Below, in pieces: positions 25,301 to 33,999 of a DNA stretch of 64,000 nucleotides. The DNA is from Ignelater luminosus (lineage: Eukaryota; Arthropoda; Insecta; Coleoptera; Elateridae). The notes under the pieces are model-generated. The model had not been told where the DNA came from, did no database searches, and saw only the letters and a program-made list of their open reading frames with translations. Position 1 is the stretch's first letter. Each line of letters starts with the position of its first letter. The position numbers and the translations under genes were made by a program. The stretch lies in the NCBI GenBank assembly GCA_011009095.1, contig VTPC01090587.1:812887-876886 (forward strand). The letters run 5' to 3'.

Positions 25301-28300
25301 CGGCACCGTACAAATAGGCGCTAAAGTATCAGTATTATCTTAAGAACCGCGAAATGCGCGTCGGATATATTCGGAAATCCGCGAAACACCATTATCGAGT
25401 CCAGCCTAAAAATGTTGGCTGTAAATAAATATTCCACGTACTTTTTAAAATCAAATTTCAAATTGCTGCATTGAATAATGGTGCCATTGCTTACATTTCT
25501 TACAAATAGTAAATTATTATTTATTTGTTGAAACTGTTGTGCACATAACGTATAGCGAAGTCATCTGACGTTTGTGGTTTGTTCATCATTCATACAGCAG
25601 TCGTTTTTTCTGTAAGTCAAATGCACGAAAATAATATGTATAAAACATTTTTAATTTATTTCCCTTTGCTGCACAAACATATTTGTTCAATAACGCATTG
25701 TTGCAGAGAGATTAGAAGCATGTAATTATAGAAAATCTTAAAATAATTTTGACCACAATAATTGTTTCATAGTGGTGAAAAACTTTTTGAGGGCTGATAA
25801 TACACGGCGAAAAGCAATAATTCAGATGCGCATGCCTGGTCATAGTAGCAAGAAATCTTTTTTATTACCTAATCCAAGACAAATAGGTCAGAATAAATAA
25901 AAAAGGTCTTAACGATTTAATAAATGCAAAATAAAATTATTGCCGAATATGAGGGCAAATAACTAAAAACCACAAGACGATCAGAACGACAAACATCAAT
26001 AAAATGACGCATATTTTCAGAAAAGTCTATAGCGCATTGTTTCGGTTGAAATCGTTGCGTTTTAGTCTACTGCGCAACAGTTCAGGAGATAATAACGCAA
26101 GTCTAACTGTAATTTGGAATACTTAACCTAAAAACAACTTTTTCATTTTGCTGACTATTGTTGTATACGTTATGAAACAGCTTCTCTCAAATGTAGCGCC
26201 AATTTTCTATGTTACCATTTGTATTGAATTAAATTGAGTGGTATCGATTTAGATCGCTACGTGCATTGAACGCGTCAACTATTTGAAGCACGTCGACAGA
26301 AACAGTCACAAATTATATGAATCTTAAGAGTTGGAGATTTATAGCTAGCTTGGGCAACGTTGGTTTATCCTCTTTTTGATAAGTTCGTATACCTAGTTTT
26401 AATTGGGGTTATTGTTTATTAAACTGAATCCGGTTTTACACTGTAAAAGGAAAGCAGAGCCTACGCTGAACAAACGAACTGTATTTAAAAATAATTTTTG
26501 ATGATAGTCATTATTAGAGACCGGATTCTTAGGCACTAAAAATCATTAAAATAGGCAGGCAAATAGGTACTAAAAACCTTTAAAGTAGGCATTATTATAG
26601 ACAATGTAGGCGGTCAAATAGGCATCTTAGGCAACGAAATAAGCACTTTAGGCCACCAATAGGCATTTTATGCGATTTAATAATTCTTGAGAAGTCATTC
26701 AAGATTTTAAGGTTTACTGCTTAACTTTTATATGTTTTTATAATTAATTTTTGTGAACTAAAATTGAGTATTTAATATTTATTTTGTTGAAAAACTAAAT
26801 ATTCCAAGTATTATAACTATGCAAAATAATATTGATATGATACGATGGTTATCGATAAAAAACTTAAAGCATGTTAAACAATACATCTAAAAACAAGTTA
26901 CAATATTAAAAATATATTTTATTATTAGAAGTACTACATTATAAGGACATATTATACAGGGTGTTTCCTAAGGATAGTAAAAATTTAATACGTAATTCCT
27001 GGGTTAATTATAAGTAAAAAAGTTCATATAAACAAGTGTCCTAAAATGCACCCCTTCCGTGATACAGAAACTTGACTTTTTTAGTTTTATAAAGATGATA
27101 CACCTACTTAAATAATATTTAAGGTTAATCTGTTTCTTTAAATTTTTACACGTATATCAGGAGTCTGACTTGTTTAAACGCCTATCACCACAAACACCTT
27201 AAGCGGATTATCTTTTGTTAAGGGCACCCTTTCTTTACTGCCTGTTACTTTTTATGGGTAGTTTTATTGTAATATTTTTGAACAATTTGCAGAAAGTTAT
27301 AAAAGGTTTCTTTAAAAAAAGTTGAAAGTAAATTTCTAAAAATAACTAACGGATCTTTTAATAAATAAAGGTAATAGTATTGACATTGCATTTTACAAAT
27401 TCTTAAAGTAGAATATGGAGTTTAAAAACTTATACAAGTAAAATATACACTTAGGTAAACTAGGTACCCATTTAGGCAAACTGGGCATCCATTTAAGCAA
27501 AATAGGCATTTGTAGGCATTTATTTCAAAAACATAGAAAAAAAGGCACTTAAGCACTTAAAAAAGTTTTTTTTAAGTGAAAAGTGCGTAGTTTATTCTAA
27601 AACAAATTTTCCTTCGCTTGCCTAAAAAAAATCTAAAGTTAGGCACTTGCCTAGAAATCCGGTCTTTAGTCATTATGATTATACTAGAAAAAAAATGAAA
27701 CTCAAATATTTTCTCACACACGAAAATGATAAAATTCAAGACGACGACGCGACCGTTGCGCGACGTCATTTGATATAGACGAAGAAGAACATAAGAACTC
27801 TTAAAGTTCCGACAGAACAGATGCAAACAGAAAGATTCAATTGAAAACTTAATATCTAAATTGATTGCCAGCTCTGTAACTATCCATTGCCTAATTATTT
27901 ACAAAATTCCAAAACAGTTATTGGTTTTAATTTTATATTACTACATGAAACCGGGTATTCATAATTTATGTTATGATTAACTAGTGCTTTCAAATGATTT
28001 ATTTATGCAAGGTTGAAAATGCATGTGATACTACATTTTTGAATTGGAACTGACCGTTTGAAATTCTAGATTTCAAGATAAAAGTTTGAAAATAATATTT
28101 TAAAAGAATAAAATGTCCCGTTTTGTTGCTAAAACAAAGCCAGGTATACTCTATTCCAAATCTATCGAACAGTCGAAAATAGTTGTTTATTCTACAAGTA
28201 GGTAAAAGCAATTCACCAATGAATGAAAAGTGTTGCCTCACAAGCGAGCATAGCAAGTTTAGAAATCTGACATATTTTTTTGCAATCTACAATGGTTAAC

Positions 28301-31300
28301 TATTATTGAACTTGGTAGCTGTAGATACAACAATAATCGATTGTACGTTGACATGATAATACAGGATGACAGAAGCGTTAGTAAATACAGTTTATCTCAT
28401 TTCTATAATTCCTGTTACATCTTTGTTGTGTTGGTAACAAAACCTTCTAAACACTAGAATTCTTCATTGAGAAATGTTAACAGGATTGTTATTTGGGTTT
28501 TTATTTAAATTCAAAGGTTAGATTGTCATTTAGAAAAGCTAAATGTTTGCATTTCGTAGAGTTACCATTTCTGGTTTGTTTTTTAATTGGAATACAAAAT
28601 TATTTTTTGTGTTTATTACTGAATATTAATCGTAATCAAAATGATTTGCACGTAAAAACGAATTTTAACCCCATTTTGATATATGACATTCGTTTGACGG
28701 AAGATTTTCTAGTGAAAAATGTGTTACTAGAAATAGTGACACCATCATAAATAAGTTTGGGGTGTAAGAGTGCATGCAACTAAAACCTGAAACATTTGAA
28801 ATGGATTGGAATTATAGAAATGAGATAAGGTATAGTATATTTTGTAACAAGTTCAGAAAGTGGTATATATTATGCAAATGTGAAAGTTTGAAGAACGAGG
28901 AGAAACCGAGCAAATAATATGGCACTTTTGAACAAGTTACGAGCTCCCTTTTTAGGCCAAAACATCTGTTATTAAAATGCGTAACTATCAACTGCACGAT
29001 ATAGTCCATACGATAAAATATCGTATAGGGGTATGGTATTTTTGACTTTCATAAACAGGTTATTGTTGAGATATACGAGGGCTGTTTGACGGAAGCGTGA
29101 CTTTCCGCTAGATGGCGCTGATATCGGTAAATCGAAAACATTAGCATATACGTCAGTCTTTTAGAGGCTTAACCTCCAAATTTCATGTCAATCTGTGAAA
29201 TAGTATACATTTGACAGTTATAGAAATCAATTAAGTTTGTGCTATTTTGTAAATATGGAAAAACGTGAATTTCGTGTTTTAATTAAACATTATTTTTTAC
29301 GTGGAAAAACAGTGAAAGAAACAGGAGAAATTACGGAAATATTACGGTGAATCTGCTCCATCGCATGGAATGGTTTCCAAGTGGTTTAATTCATTTAAAA
29401 CTGGCCGTATGAGCACTGACGATGGTGAACGCCCCGGGCCCTTACAAACGGTCACTACTAAGGAAATCGTTGACAAAATCCATAATATGGTAATGGCTGA
29501 TCGACGTTTGAAAGTGCGCGAGATAGTTGATGCTGTTGGCATCTCAATCGAACGGGTGCATAATATTTTACACGGACATTTGCATATGAAAAAGGTATCA
29601 GCAAGATGGGTGCCGCGATTACTCACAGTGGACCAAATGAGAATTCGTGTTCAACTTTCAAATCAATGTTTGGTCATGTTACAACGTAATCCAGTTGAGT
29701 TTTTTCGCCGATATGTGACTGTTGACGAAACCTGGATCCACCACCACACCCCTGAGACAAAGGAACAGTCGAAACAGTGGATTTCACCAGACGAACGTGC
29801 ACCAAAGAAGACTAAAATTGGTCACTCGGCTAATAAGGTCATGGCGACTATTTTTTGGGATTCTAAAGGCATAATCCATATTGACTATTTGGAAAGGGGT
29901 AAAACAATAACTGGCCAATATTATGCTGATTTATTGACCCGTTTTTATGTTATCTTAAAGAAGAAACGCCCACATTTCGCACGTAAGAAAGTGCTCTTTC
30001 ATCACGACAACGCCCCATCTCATTCATCCGCAATTGCGACCGCTAAATTGGTACAATTACGCTACGAATTGCTTCCCCATCCACCATACTCACCGGATCT
30101 AGCCCCAAGCGACTTTTTTTTATTTCCGAATTTGAAAAAATTTCTCGCAGGAAAAAAATTCACATCAAATGCAGAGGTTATTGCTGCAACGGAGGCCTAT
30201 TTTGACGAGTTGCCAAAAGAACATTTCTCAGACGGCTTAAAGAAATTGGAAAGTCGTTGGACTAAGTGTGTAGCACTTGAAGGGAACTATGTTGAAAAAT
30301 AATAAAAAAAATCTAGGCTAAACCTGTTTTTTATTGAAATGTCACACTTCCGTCAAACAGCCCTCGTATATTAATTATATAAATTAAGTGGTCGTGTAAA
30401 AATACCGTTTTATCATCACAAAGACAGTGGGCAAAATATGTAAAAATAACTCTAAGTATAAAATAAATTATTGAAATATATAGCCTTGAAACTAACAACA
30501 GCTTAATAGTACAATAACGTGTCAGGGCTGCTTTTTTAACAACTTCGGTTATCGTTCCGATAGATTTGGAATAGAGTATTATAAAAATACCATTAACGAT
30601 TTCTCTACATTAGGCTTAGCCATGAAAATTTGACATTTCCACCATGCATGCAATTTTGACAGTTAGTGGTTAGGTTAATTTTGCTATTACCTTAAAAGAG
30701 ACAGCGACGCCAACCTGACATAAATATGCTAGAGACACTCGTTATAATTATTGTCGTTTTATTTCTTCTCAAGATGGTATTGCAATAGATTACGTATATT
30801 GAAATAATGTACCAATGTGACGTTGCCAACAACACTTTTCCCATAACATCTTTTTCAGATGAATGATAACAGGATAATCTTTCAATACAAAATTATTTTC
30901 TGACGTAGGAAATCAATCAGTCTTGAAAGTCCTTTTTATCTAATCGAACTGTACTCGAAAAAAGTATGTATAAATAGGTTATTGAAATATCATTTATAAT
31001 GATTTAAACGGCAGGTGGTGCAAAAACCTTTTCAAAATCTAATCCTAAATATCTTTTTAAATTGAATTTGACCTTTCCCTGCTTTCTGTTGTTTCAATGC
31101 TACAACCCTATTCTTTCTTATTGCGTGTAATTTATGTATTTATCTATTTAATACTCTATGCTTGGATTACCTTGAACCAAACACTTAGGAAAGATAAAAT
31201 GGACACTATATTTATAACTTTTGCATAAAATCTCTAGAAAGAAGTAAAGGCAATTAAACAAGAACTTGACATATTAGTATGACGTTGTAGCTGACAGAAA

Positions 31301-32117
31301 CACACAAAAAAAAAACAAAACAGATGGAGATCATATCAAATGACGTCGTATTATTCACAACAGCTTTTGCAATCGCGTGAATTTTTTTAAATATTTTGAT
31401 ATTTCTATATCTAACTTATTTTTGTCATAATTATATCCTCTATGTATTCTTGAGTTACTAATCGACATAGCTCTAATAAAATGGAAACGATTAACATTTT
31501 TTAATGTAAAATTCTGGCATATTTCCCATTATTACATCAAATTTATCGATTTTTCAAAACTTACGGTAGCTTGTTAATATTTCTCATATTTTCTTCACCT
31601 TCACTTATAGGACTTCCATTATTTTCAGTTGTCATCAAACTATTTGACGTTATTTCTGGGCATACTGTTTTAGCATTAATTCTAAATGATAATAATCTGG
31701 GTGCAGCTTCAAACTGATTGTACTTTACATAAAAGCGAACAATCTTCGGTACAGCTGCTTTTAAATAAAAAGTTTTGTTTCTAATTGAATACTCTTTATA
31801 GTCGAATGTTGCGACTTCTCCAAACCAATTCTATAAAATTGAATACAATAAATGCTAGTCAAAACTTGTAAACTGAAGAAAATAGCTATACATACTCCCA
31901 ACTGCATAAAAGGTTTATCGAATGTTAATTGCAACCAAACACCATGCAGATCTGTTTCCGATAAGATAATTATAACACCGTACCATCTATCCGGTTCCTC
32001 GCATGCACCTTCATGTAGAAATAAATGTGGACACGGTGACTCAAACTTACTTTCAGCATTTACTTGTTGAGTCAACAGAAAGAAACACGATATAGAGAAA
32101 AACGTTAAAAGCAACAT
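10322..32117 (-). CDS. Gene A: gd-like secreted serine protease, complete
   Basis: Coding exons run 32117-31896, 31830-31565, 18273-18186, 12043-11833, 11768-11559, 10743-10585 and 10527-10322. Phases fit at every junction and the total is 453 residues. Residues 1-21 are a signal peptide. About 25-140 form a GD N-terminal domain (ESPCP, WYG, then QLG joined to NWFGEV, KTVCP). A short linker ends ICGTV, whose Cys probably bonds to the protease domain. The S1 domain has His242 (TAAHC), Asp297 (NDIALVKF) and Ser394 (NGDSGSG); the residue at position 189 of chymotrypsin numbering is Ser. Related gd proteins act in extracellular patterning or immune cascades; the role here is inferred. Oddity: the start of exon 4 lacks the ITYG-type activation site seen in gene C. 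The start Met is preceded by an acceptor (cag|TTACACAC at 32128), which implies an upstream non-coding exon. Confidence 0.85.
12056..12099. repeat. ATT microsatellite at the intron edge of gene A exon 4
   Basis: Imperfect (ATT)n lies 12 bases upstream, in gene sense, of the exon 4 acceptor at 12043. It sits where a pyrimidine tract would be expected and directly beside the part of the exon that no longer resembles gene C. It also creates a meaningless Leu-rich plus-strand frame. Confidence 0.8.
12780..14150 (+). pseudogene. Jockey-like non-LTR reverse transcriptase, decayed
   Basis: RT motifs appear in order across three frames. At about 12830-12910 the translation reads PIYKSGLKDTVSNYRPIS then NLDIFSKL, the KxG...NYRPIS...SKxxE block. 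At about 13335-13400 it reads GIHEDTLRWVSFCFLNRSQ, then SEVSQGLHLVSLSF (the PQGS..GP block). At 13500 it reads LLHADDCLFK, the catalytic ADD. From 13514 comes a thumb-like segment ending AKDLGVMLDS. Many stops and shifts occur and no endonuclease or gag part was seen. A small dispersed repeat (about 13030-13150, related to 33870-33990) interrupts the palm region. It lies in the 6.1-kb intron of gene A. Confidence 0.7.
14150..15770. other. No gene seen
   Basis: Intronic DNA of gene A. A GC-rich spot at about 14240-14300 (GGGCCCTTTAAATAG, CCCGGGCCC) resembles hAT-type ends but has no partner. Nothing else is supported. Confidence 0.5.
15773..16018. repeat. Inverted repeat with 38-bp arms
   Basis: Arms 15773-15810 and 15981-16018 share CAGAGA, then GAAGGGG.CACCTGTCT in inverted orientation, around a loop of about 170 bases. 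The GC content is higher than in the surroundings. Probably a small non-autonomous element; no target duplication was identified. Confidence 0.5.
16841..16934. repeat. 94-bp hairpin MITE
   Basis: This is a near-perfect palindrome: CAGTGCATT at the left end, ACTGGTCATAGGGATTCCCG, a 16-base loop, then the inverted copies. TA lies outside both ends (16839-16840 and 16935-16936). The size and ends fit a Tc1/mariner-type MITE. Confidence 0.75.
17589..17790. repeat. MITE with about 30-bp terminal repeats
   Basis: The ends read GACGCGTTTAGTG and, inverted, GACGTGTTTAGTG, with TGACGTCAC/TGATGTCAC just inside. Second inner arms pair around ATTCCAAACAA and TTGTTTGGAAT. TA flanks both ends. No coding capacity. 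Confidence 0.7.
18890..19580. repeat. Fold-back element with about 240-bp arms
   Basis: 18894-19130 recurs inverted at 19295-19560, with shared blocks AAAATTTCAGG, ACTACATTTTGAAAGTAACA, AGCAACCCTACTTAAATTT and CGACTTCTGG/CCGGAAGTCG. The right end finishes GGACCCTG next to TA (19573-19582), the common CAGGGTCC-type Tc1/mariner end. The open frames here are shadows of the arms. Confidence 0.65.
20050..22035. repeat. Composite of related repeat units, ends inverted
   Basis: The left end (about 20057-20095: GAGGCAGTCCACGTGAAATC, then GCACA) recurs inverted at about 21990-22015. About 430 bases at 20880-21290 recur in direct orientation at 21620-22035, roughly 70 percent alike by eye. The CAAGATGGGATTC block at about 20487 recurs inverted at about 21588. 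This looks like two overlapping copies of one MITE family. A small hairpin (TAGTACCATT with its complement) lies at about 21273-21313. Confidence 0.5.
22622..23381. mobile_element. Non-autonomous Helitron-like element
   Basis: The left end is TCTTCTATATAAATAAAAATG, following an A. The right end is GTGCGAAGCCGGGGCGGACA then GCTAG, followed by T. A 5' TC, a GC-rich potential hairpin close to the 3' end, a CTRR terminus (CTAG) and insertion between A and T are the marks of Helitrons. The interior has no Rep/helicase frame. A TATC microsatellite adjoins the left end, so the precise 5' end is uncertain by a few bases. Confidence 0.65.
23949..25241 (+). mobile_element. mariner element 1 (1293 bp), defective
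   Basis: Terminal repeats of about 28 bp begin CGAGGGTGGTCTGAAAAG on the left and CGAGAGTGGTCTAAAAAG inverted on the right (two differences), with a TA target duplication at 23947-23948 and 25242-25243. The pre-insertion sequence, read across the deleted element as TTCAATGCACGTAGCGATCT, exists inverted and uninterrupted at about 26250-26270, which supports both the boundaries and the TA duplication. The element sits in the 13.3-kb second intron of gene A. The encoded transposase is broken. Confidence 0.9.
24127..25176 (+). pseudogene. mariner transposase, two frameshifts and a lost catalytic Asp
   Basis: It starts MDKIEYRAVIKYLFLKG, the usual mariner opening; an upstream in-frame Met at 24109 is less likely. 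The N-terminal half has two helix-turn-helix regions, then WVPRLLT and the first catalytic Asp in TVDETWIHH. A run of six Gs near 24664 shifts the frame. The middle part (KVMATVFWDSHGVI) follows in the next frame, and a second shift near 24860 precedes the region of the second Asp (QDNAPSH) and YSPDL. The third catalytic position, 34 residues after the second, is Asn (PSNFF) instead of Asp. The C terminus is intact to the stop at 25176. It cannot make an active enzyme. Confidence 0.9.
25244..26514. other. No gene seen; eroded repeats
   Basis: Intronic DNA of gene A. It contains the empty-site homologue of mariner 1's target (about 26250-26270, inverted) and a weak copy of the 4370-4830 unit at about 26320-26370. 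No coding sequence recognised. Confidence 0.5.
26515..27668. mobile_element. hAT-like non-autonomous element with 8-bp target duplication
   Basis: The ends are TAGAGACCGGATTCTTAGGC and, inverted from the right, TAAAGACCGGATTTCTAGGC. A perfect 8-bp duplication, GTCATTAT, abuts both ends (26507-26514 and 27669-27676). Many copies of TAGGCA occur in the subterminal 150 bases on each side, typical of hAT transposase-binding arrays. No transposase frame. Inside, at 26957, a CAGGGTGTTTCC end flanked by TA marks part of another nested element whose partner end I could not place. Confidence 0.8.
28388..28832. repeat. 445-bp deletion derivative of the 5828-9072 transposon
   Basis: The left end (CAGTTTATCTCATTTC then TATAATTCC) and its first 170 bases match the reverse complement of 8920-9072. 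The right half matches the reverse complement of 5828-5990 (blocks CACCCCAAACTTATTTAT, TTTCTAGTAACAC read on the minus strand). TA flanks both ends (28386-28387 and 28833-28834). It is an internally deleted copy lacking the transposase. The 85-codon frame in it is not considered a gene. Confidence 0.75.
29076..30366 (+). mobile_element. mariner element 2 (1291 bp), one frameshift
   Basis: The terminal repeats start CGAGGGCTGTTTGACGGAAG at both ends, with one mismatch in the first 26 bases. TA target duplication at 29074-29075 and 30367-30368. It belongs to a different mariner lineage from element 1, as the terminal repeats and protein differ, although both start CGAGGG. It lies in the second intron of gene A. 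Confidence 0.9.
29255..30302 (+). pseudogene. mariner transposase, nearly intact, single early frameshift
   Basis: The Met at 29255 starts MEKREFRVLIKHYFLRGK. One indel near 29320 then puts the natural start out of frame, and the remainder is open from there to the stop at 30302. The open part carries the helix-turn-helix region, WVPRLLT, the first Asp (TVDETWIHH), the second (HHDNAPSH) and the third 34 residues later (PSDFF), so the DD34D triad is complete. It ends GNYVEK, as mariners do. Because the frameshift is the only lesion seen, this copy is younger than element 1. Translation could also begin at the internal Met at 29370, but that product would lack the first DNA-binding helices. Confidence 0.9.
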
Positions 32118-32128
32118 TTTGTGTGTAA

Positions 32129-32590
32129 CTGAAACAATAATAAAAAAGGTATTGAATTGTATGAAAATCATGTAAGTGTTGTATGGGTTTGCTTTTGAGT
32201 TGTACTATATCATTATAAAACAAAAGCATTAGCGGAAACATGACCTTAATATTCTGTCAAGTTAGCTAAATCTGTTTCTTATCATCTTTTCATATTCTGC
32301 CTCGTGAGAAAGATATCAAGCTTTGGAAAAGTCTGATTATTTTTGTTTTTAGCAAACTTATGGAATTTAAAAAAAAACAAAAATTCCGATATACTGATTT
32401 TCAAAATGTGTAACTTTTTCCTAATTTAACTGGCTCGTTGTATTTCTTATTATACAGTTTAAAAGAAATACTTTCAGTGTACTAGATATTCAGAAAGCTG
32501 AGAAAATGAAAAATTCATTTATGTCAATACCTTTTATAATTGTTACTTAAGTAATGAATGAACATTAGTACTTGAATTAATTACGGTATA
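32129..32590. other. 5' region of gene A, no further exon assigned
   Basis: Upstream of gene A's first coding exon. The leader exon and promoter implied by the acceptor at 32129-32131 could not be pinned down by eye, and nothing else is recognised here. Confidence 0.4.
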
Positions 32591-33770
32591 TTGGGACACA
32601 AATGTGCTGTCATGTCACATTTCAGGCGCAAGGCAGAAATCCGAAGCACGAGGCGCTAGCCGAATTCTGCAAAAAAAGGCAAGGACATGTACTAAACAAA
32701 ATTTCTTGTAATGGTTTACAAAAAATTAGAAAGAACATTAATTTCCTGTACAGTGCGATCCAATTTGGATGGGTAACTTTTTTATTAGCGCAGATAAATG
32801 AAAACGACTTAGGTACTCGTGACCTCCTTTTTCATGCTTGTTCCATTACCGTTGCCAGAAATAAGCTGCCATCTTTTGTTTTTTCCCTAGAGAGAAAAAG
32901 TGAAAAGTGGCCGATTTCTTCAATTTGCTGTAACTCCTTTATTTTCGAAGCTAGAACAAAATCATTTAAGCATTGTTTAGGCACTTTTTAACATAGAATT
33001 CAATGCCATCAGTCGTTGTTTTATAGCCCTTTCTATAACTGCACTGTAACTCAAAATTGAATTTTTTAAATGGACCGATTCCTTCAATTTGCTGTAACTC
33101 CTTTATTTTCAAAGCTACAACAAAACCATTTTAGCATTGTTGAGGCACTTTTTAACGTAGAATTCAATGACACTAGTCGTTTTTATCTAGTCCTTTCCAT
33201 AACTCAAAGTTGAATTTTTAAATGGACCATTCAAGAAATTAAACTTTAAGTTACAGCGCAGTTATGGAAAGGACTAGAAAAAAACAACTGACGGCATTGA
33301 ATTCTAGGTTAGAAAGTGCTCCAACAATGCTAAAATGATTTTGTTGTAGCTTCAAAAATAAAGGAGTTACAGCAAATTGAAGGAATCGGTCCATTTAAAA
33401 AATTCAATTTTGAGTTACAGTGCAGTTATGGAAAGAATTAGAAAAAAATAACTGATGGCATTGAATTCTACGTTAAAAAGTGCCTAAACAATGCTTAAAT
33501 GATTTTGTTCTAGCTTCGAAAATAACAGAGTTACAGCAAATTGAAGAAATCGGCCATTTTTCACTTTTTCTCTCTGGGGAAAAAACAAAAGACGGCAGCT
33601 TATTTCTGGCAATGGTAATGGAACAAGCATGAAAAAAGAGGCCACGAGTACCTACGTCGTTTTCATTTATTTGCTTTAATAAGAAAGTTACCCATTTAAT
33701 CCCATCCAAATTGGACCACACTGTACATTTTTAGGTTAATTTTGACAGGTGCCAAATTAAGTACAGAAAT
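32590..33770 (+). repeat. Dispersed repeat copy 1, split by a fold-back element
   Basis: 32590-32750 plus 33724-33770 together match the copies at 55600-55830 and (inverted) 61795-62010: GTGCTGTCATGTCACATTTC, AAACAAAATTTCTTGTAATG, then TAGGTTAATTTTGACAG. The match breaks exactly at a TA where the 973-bp fold-back 32751-33723 is inserted. Function unknown; no coding capacity. Confidence 0.7.
32751..33723. mobile_element. 973-bp near-palindromic fold-back element
   Basis: Left end CAGTGCGATCCAATTTGGAT, right end its inverted copy, TA duplicated outside (32749-32750 and 33724-33725). Each arm is about 480 bases, so almost the whole element is one inverted repeat centred near 33237. Each arm holds two tandem related units of about 190 bases (blocks TGCTGTAACTCCTTTATTTT, AGCATTGTT.AGGCACTTTT, ATAGAATTCAATG). 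The two similar open frames on opposite strands (32602-32991 plus and 33473-33721 minus) are mirror images of the arms and have no recognised homology. Confidence 0.85.
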
Positions 33771-33869
33771 GAAATGAATGAGTGCAAAAAATTGCTCTTT
33801 TGACAAGTGTATTTGTATTTCTTCTACGCCCGTGTTAAAAAGAAATTTTTTATACAGTTTGTGGTGTCA

Positions 33870-33990
33870 ATAAGTACCCAAAAGTAATATTTTTGAGCAC
33901 TAACGCGCAAAGATATTACTTCTGGGCACTTTTGACATCAAGACATCTATAAAAAATTGCTACTTTTGACATGCGCGTAAAAAAGATATT
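33870..33990 (-). repeat. Copy of a small repeat also at 13030-13150
   Basis: TTTTTGAGCACTA, ATATTACTTCTGGGCACTTT, TGACATC and AAAAATTGCTACTTTTGACA occur here. They recur inverted, with changes, around 13030-13150 inside the Jockey-like remnant. Ends not defined. Confidence 0.45.
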
Positions 33991-33999
33991 TTTCCAGTT

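Noticed and set aside
28493-28750. 85-codon frame
   Set aside because: It lies entirely in the non-autonomous derivative 28388-28832, whose parent does not encode it.
32602-32991. 129-codon frame with a mirrored frame at 33473-33721
   Set aside because: Both come from the two arms of the palindromic element. They resemble each other only because the arms are inverted copies; no known motif.
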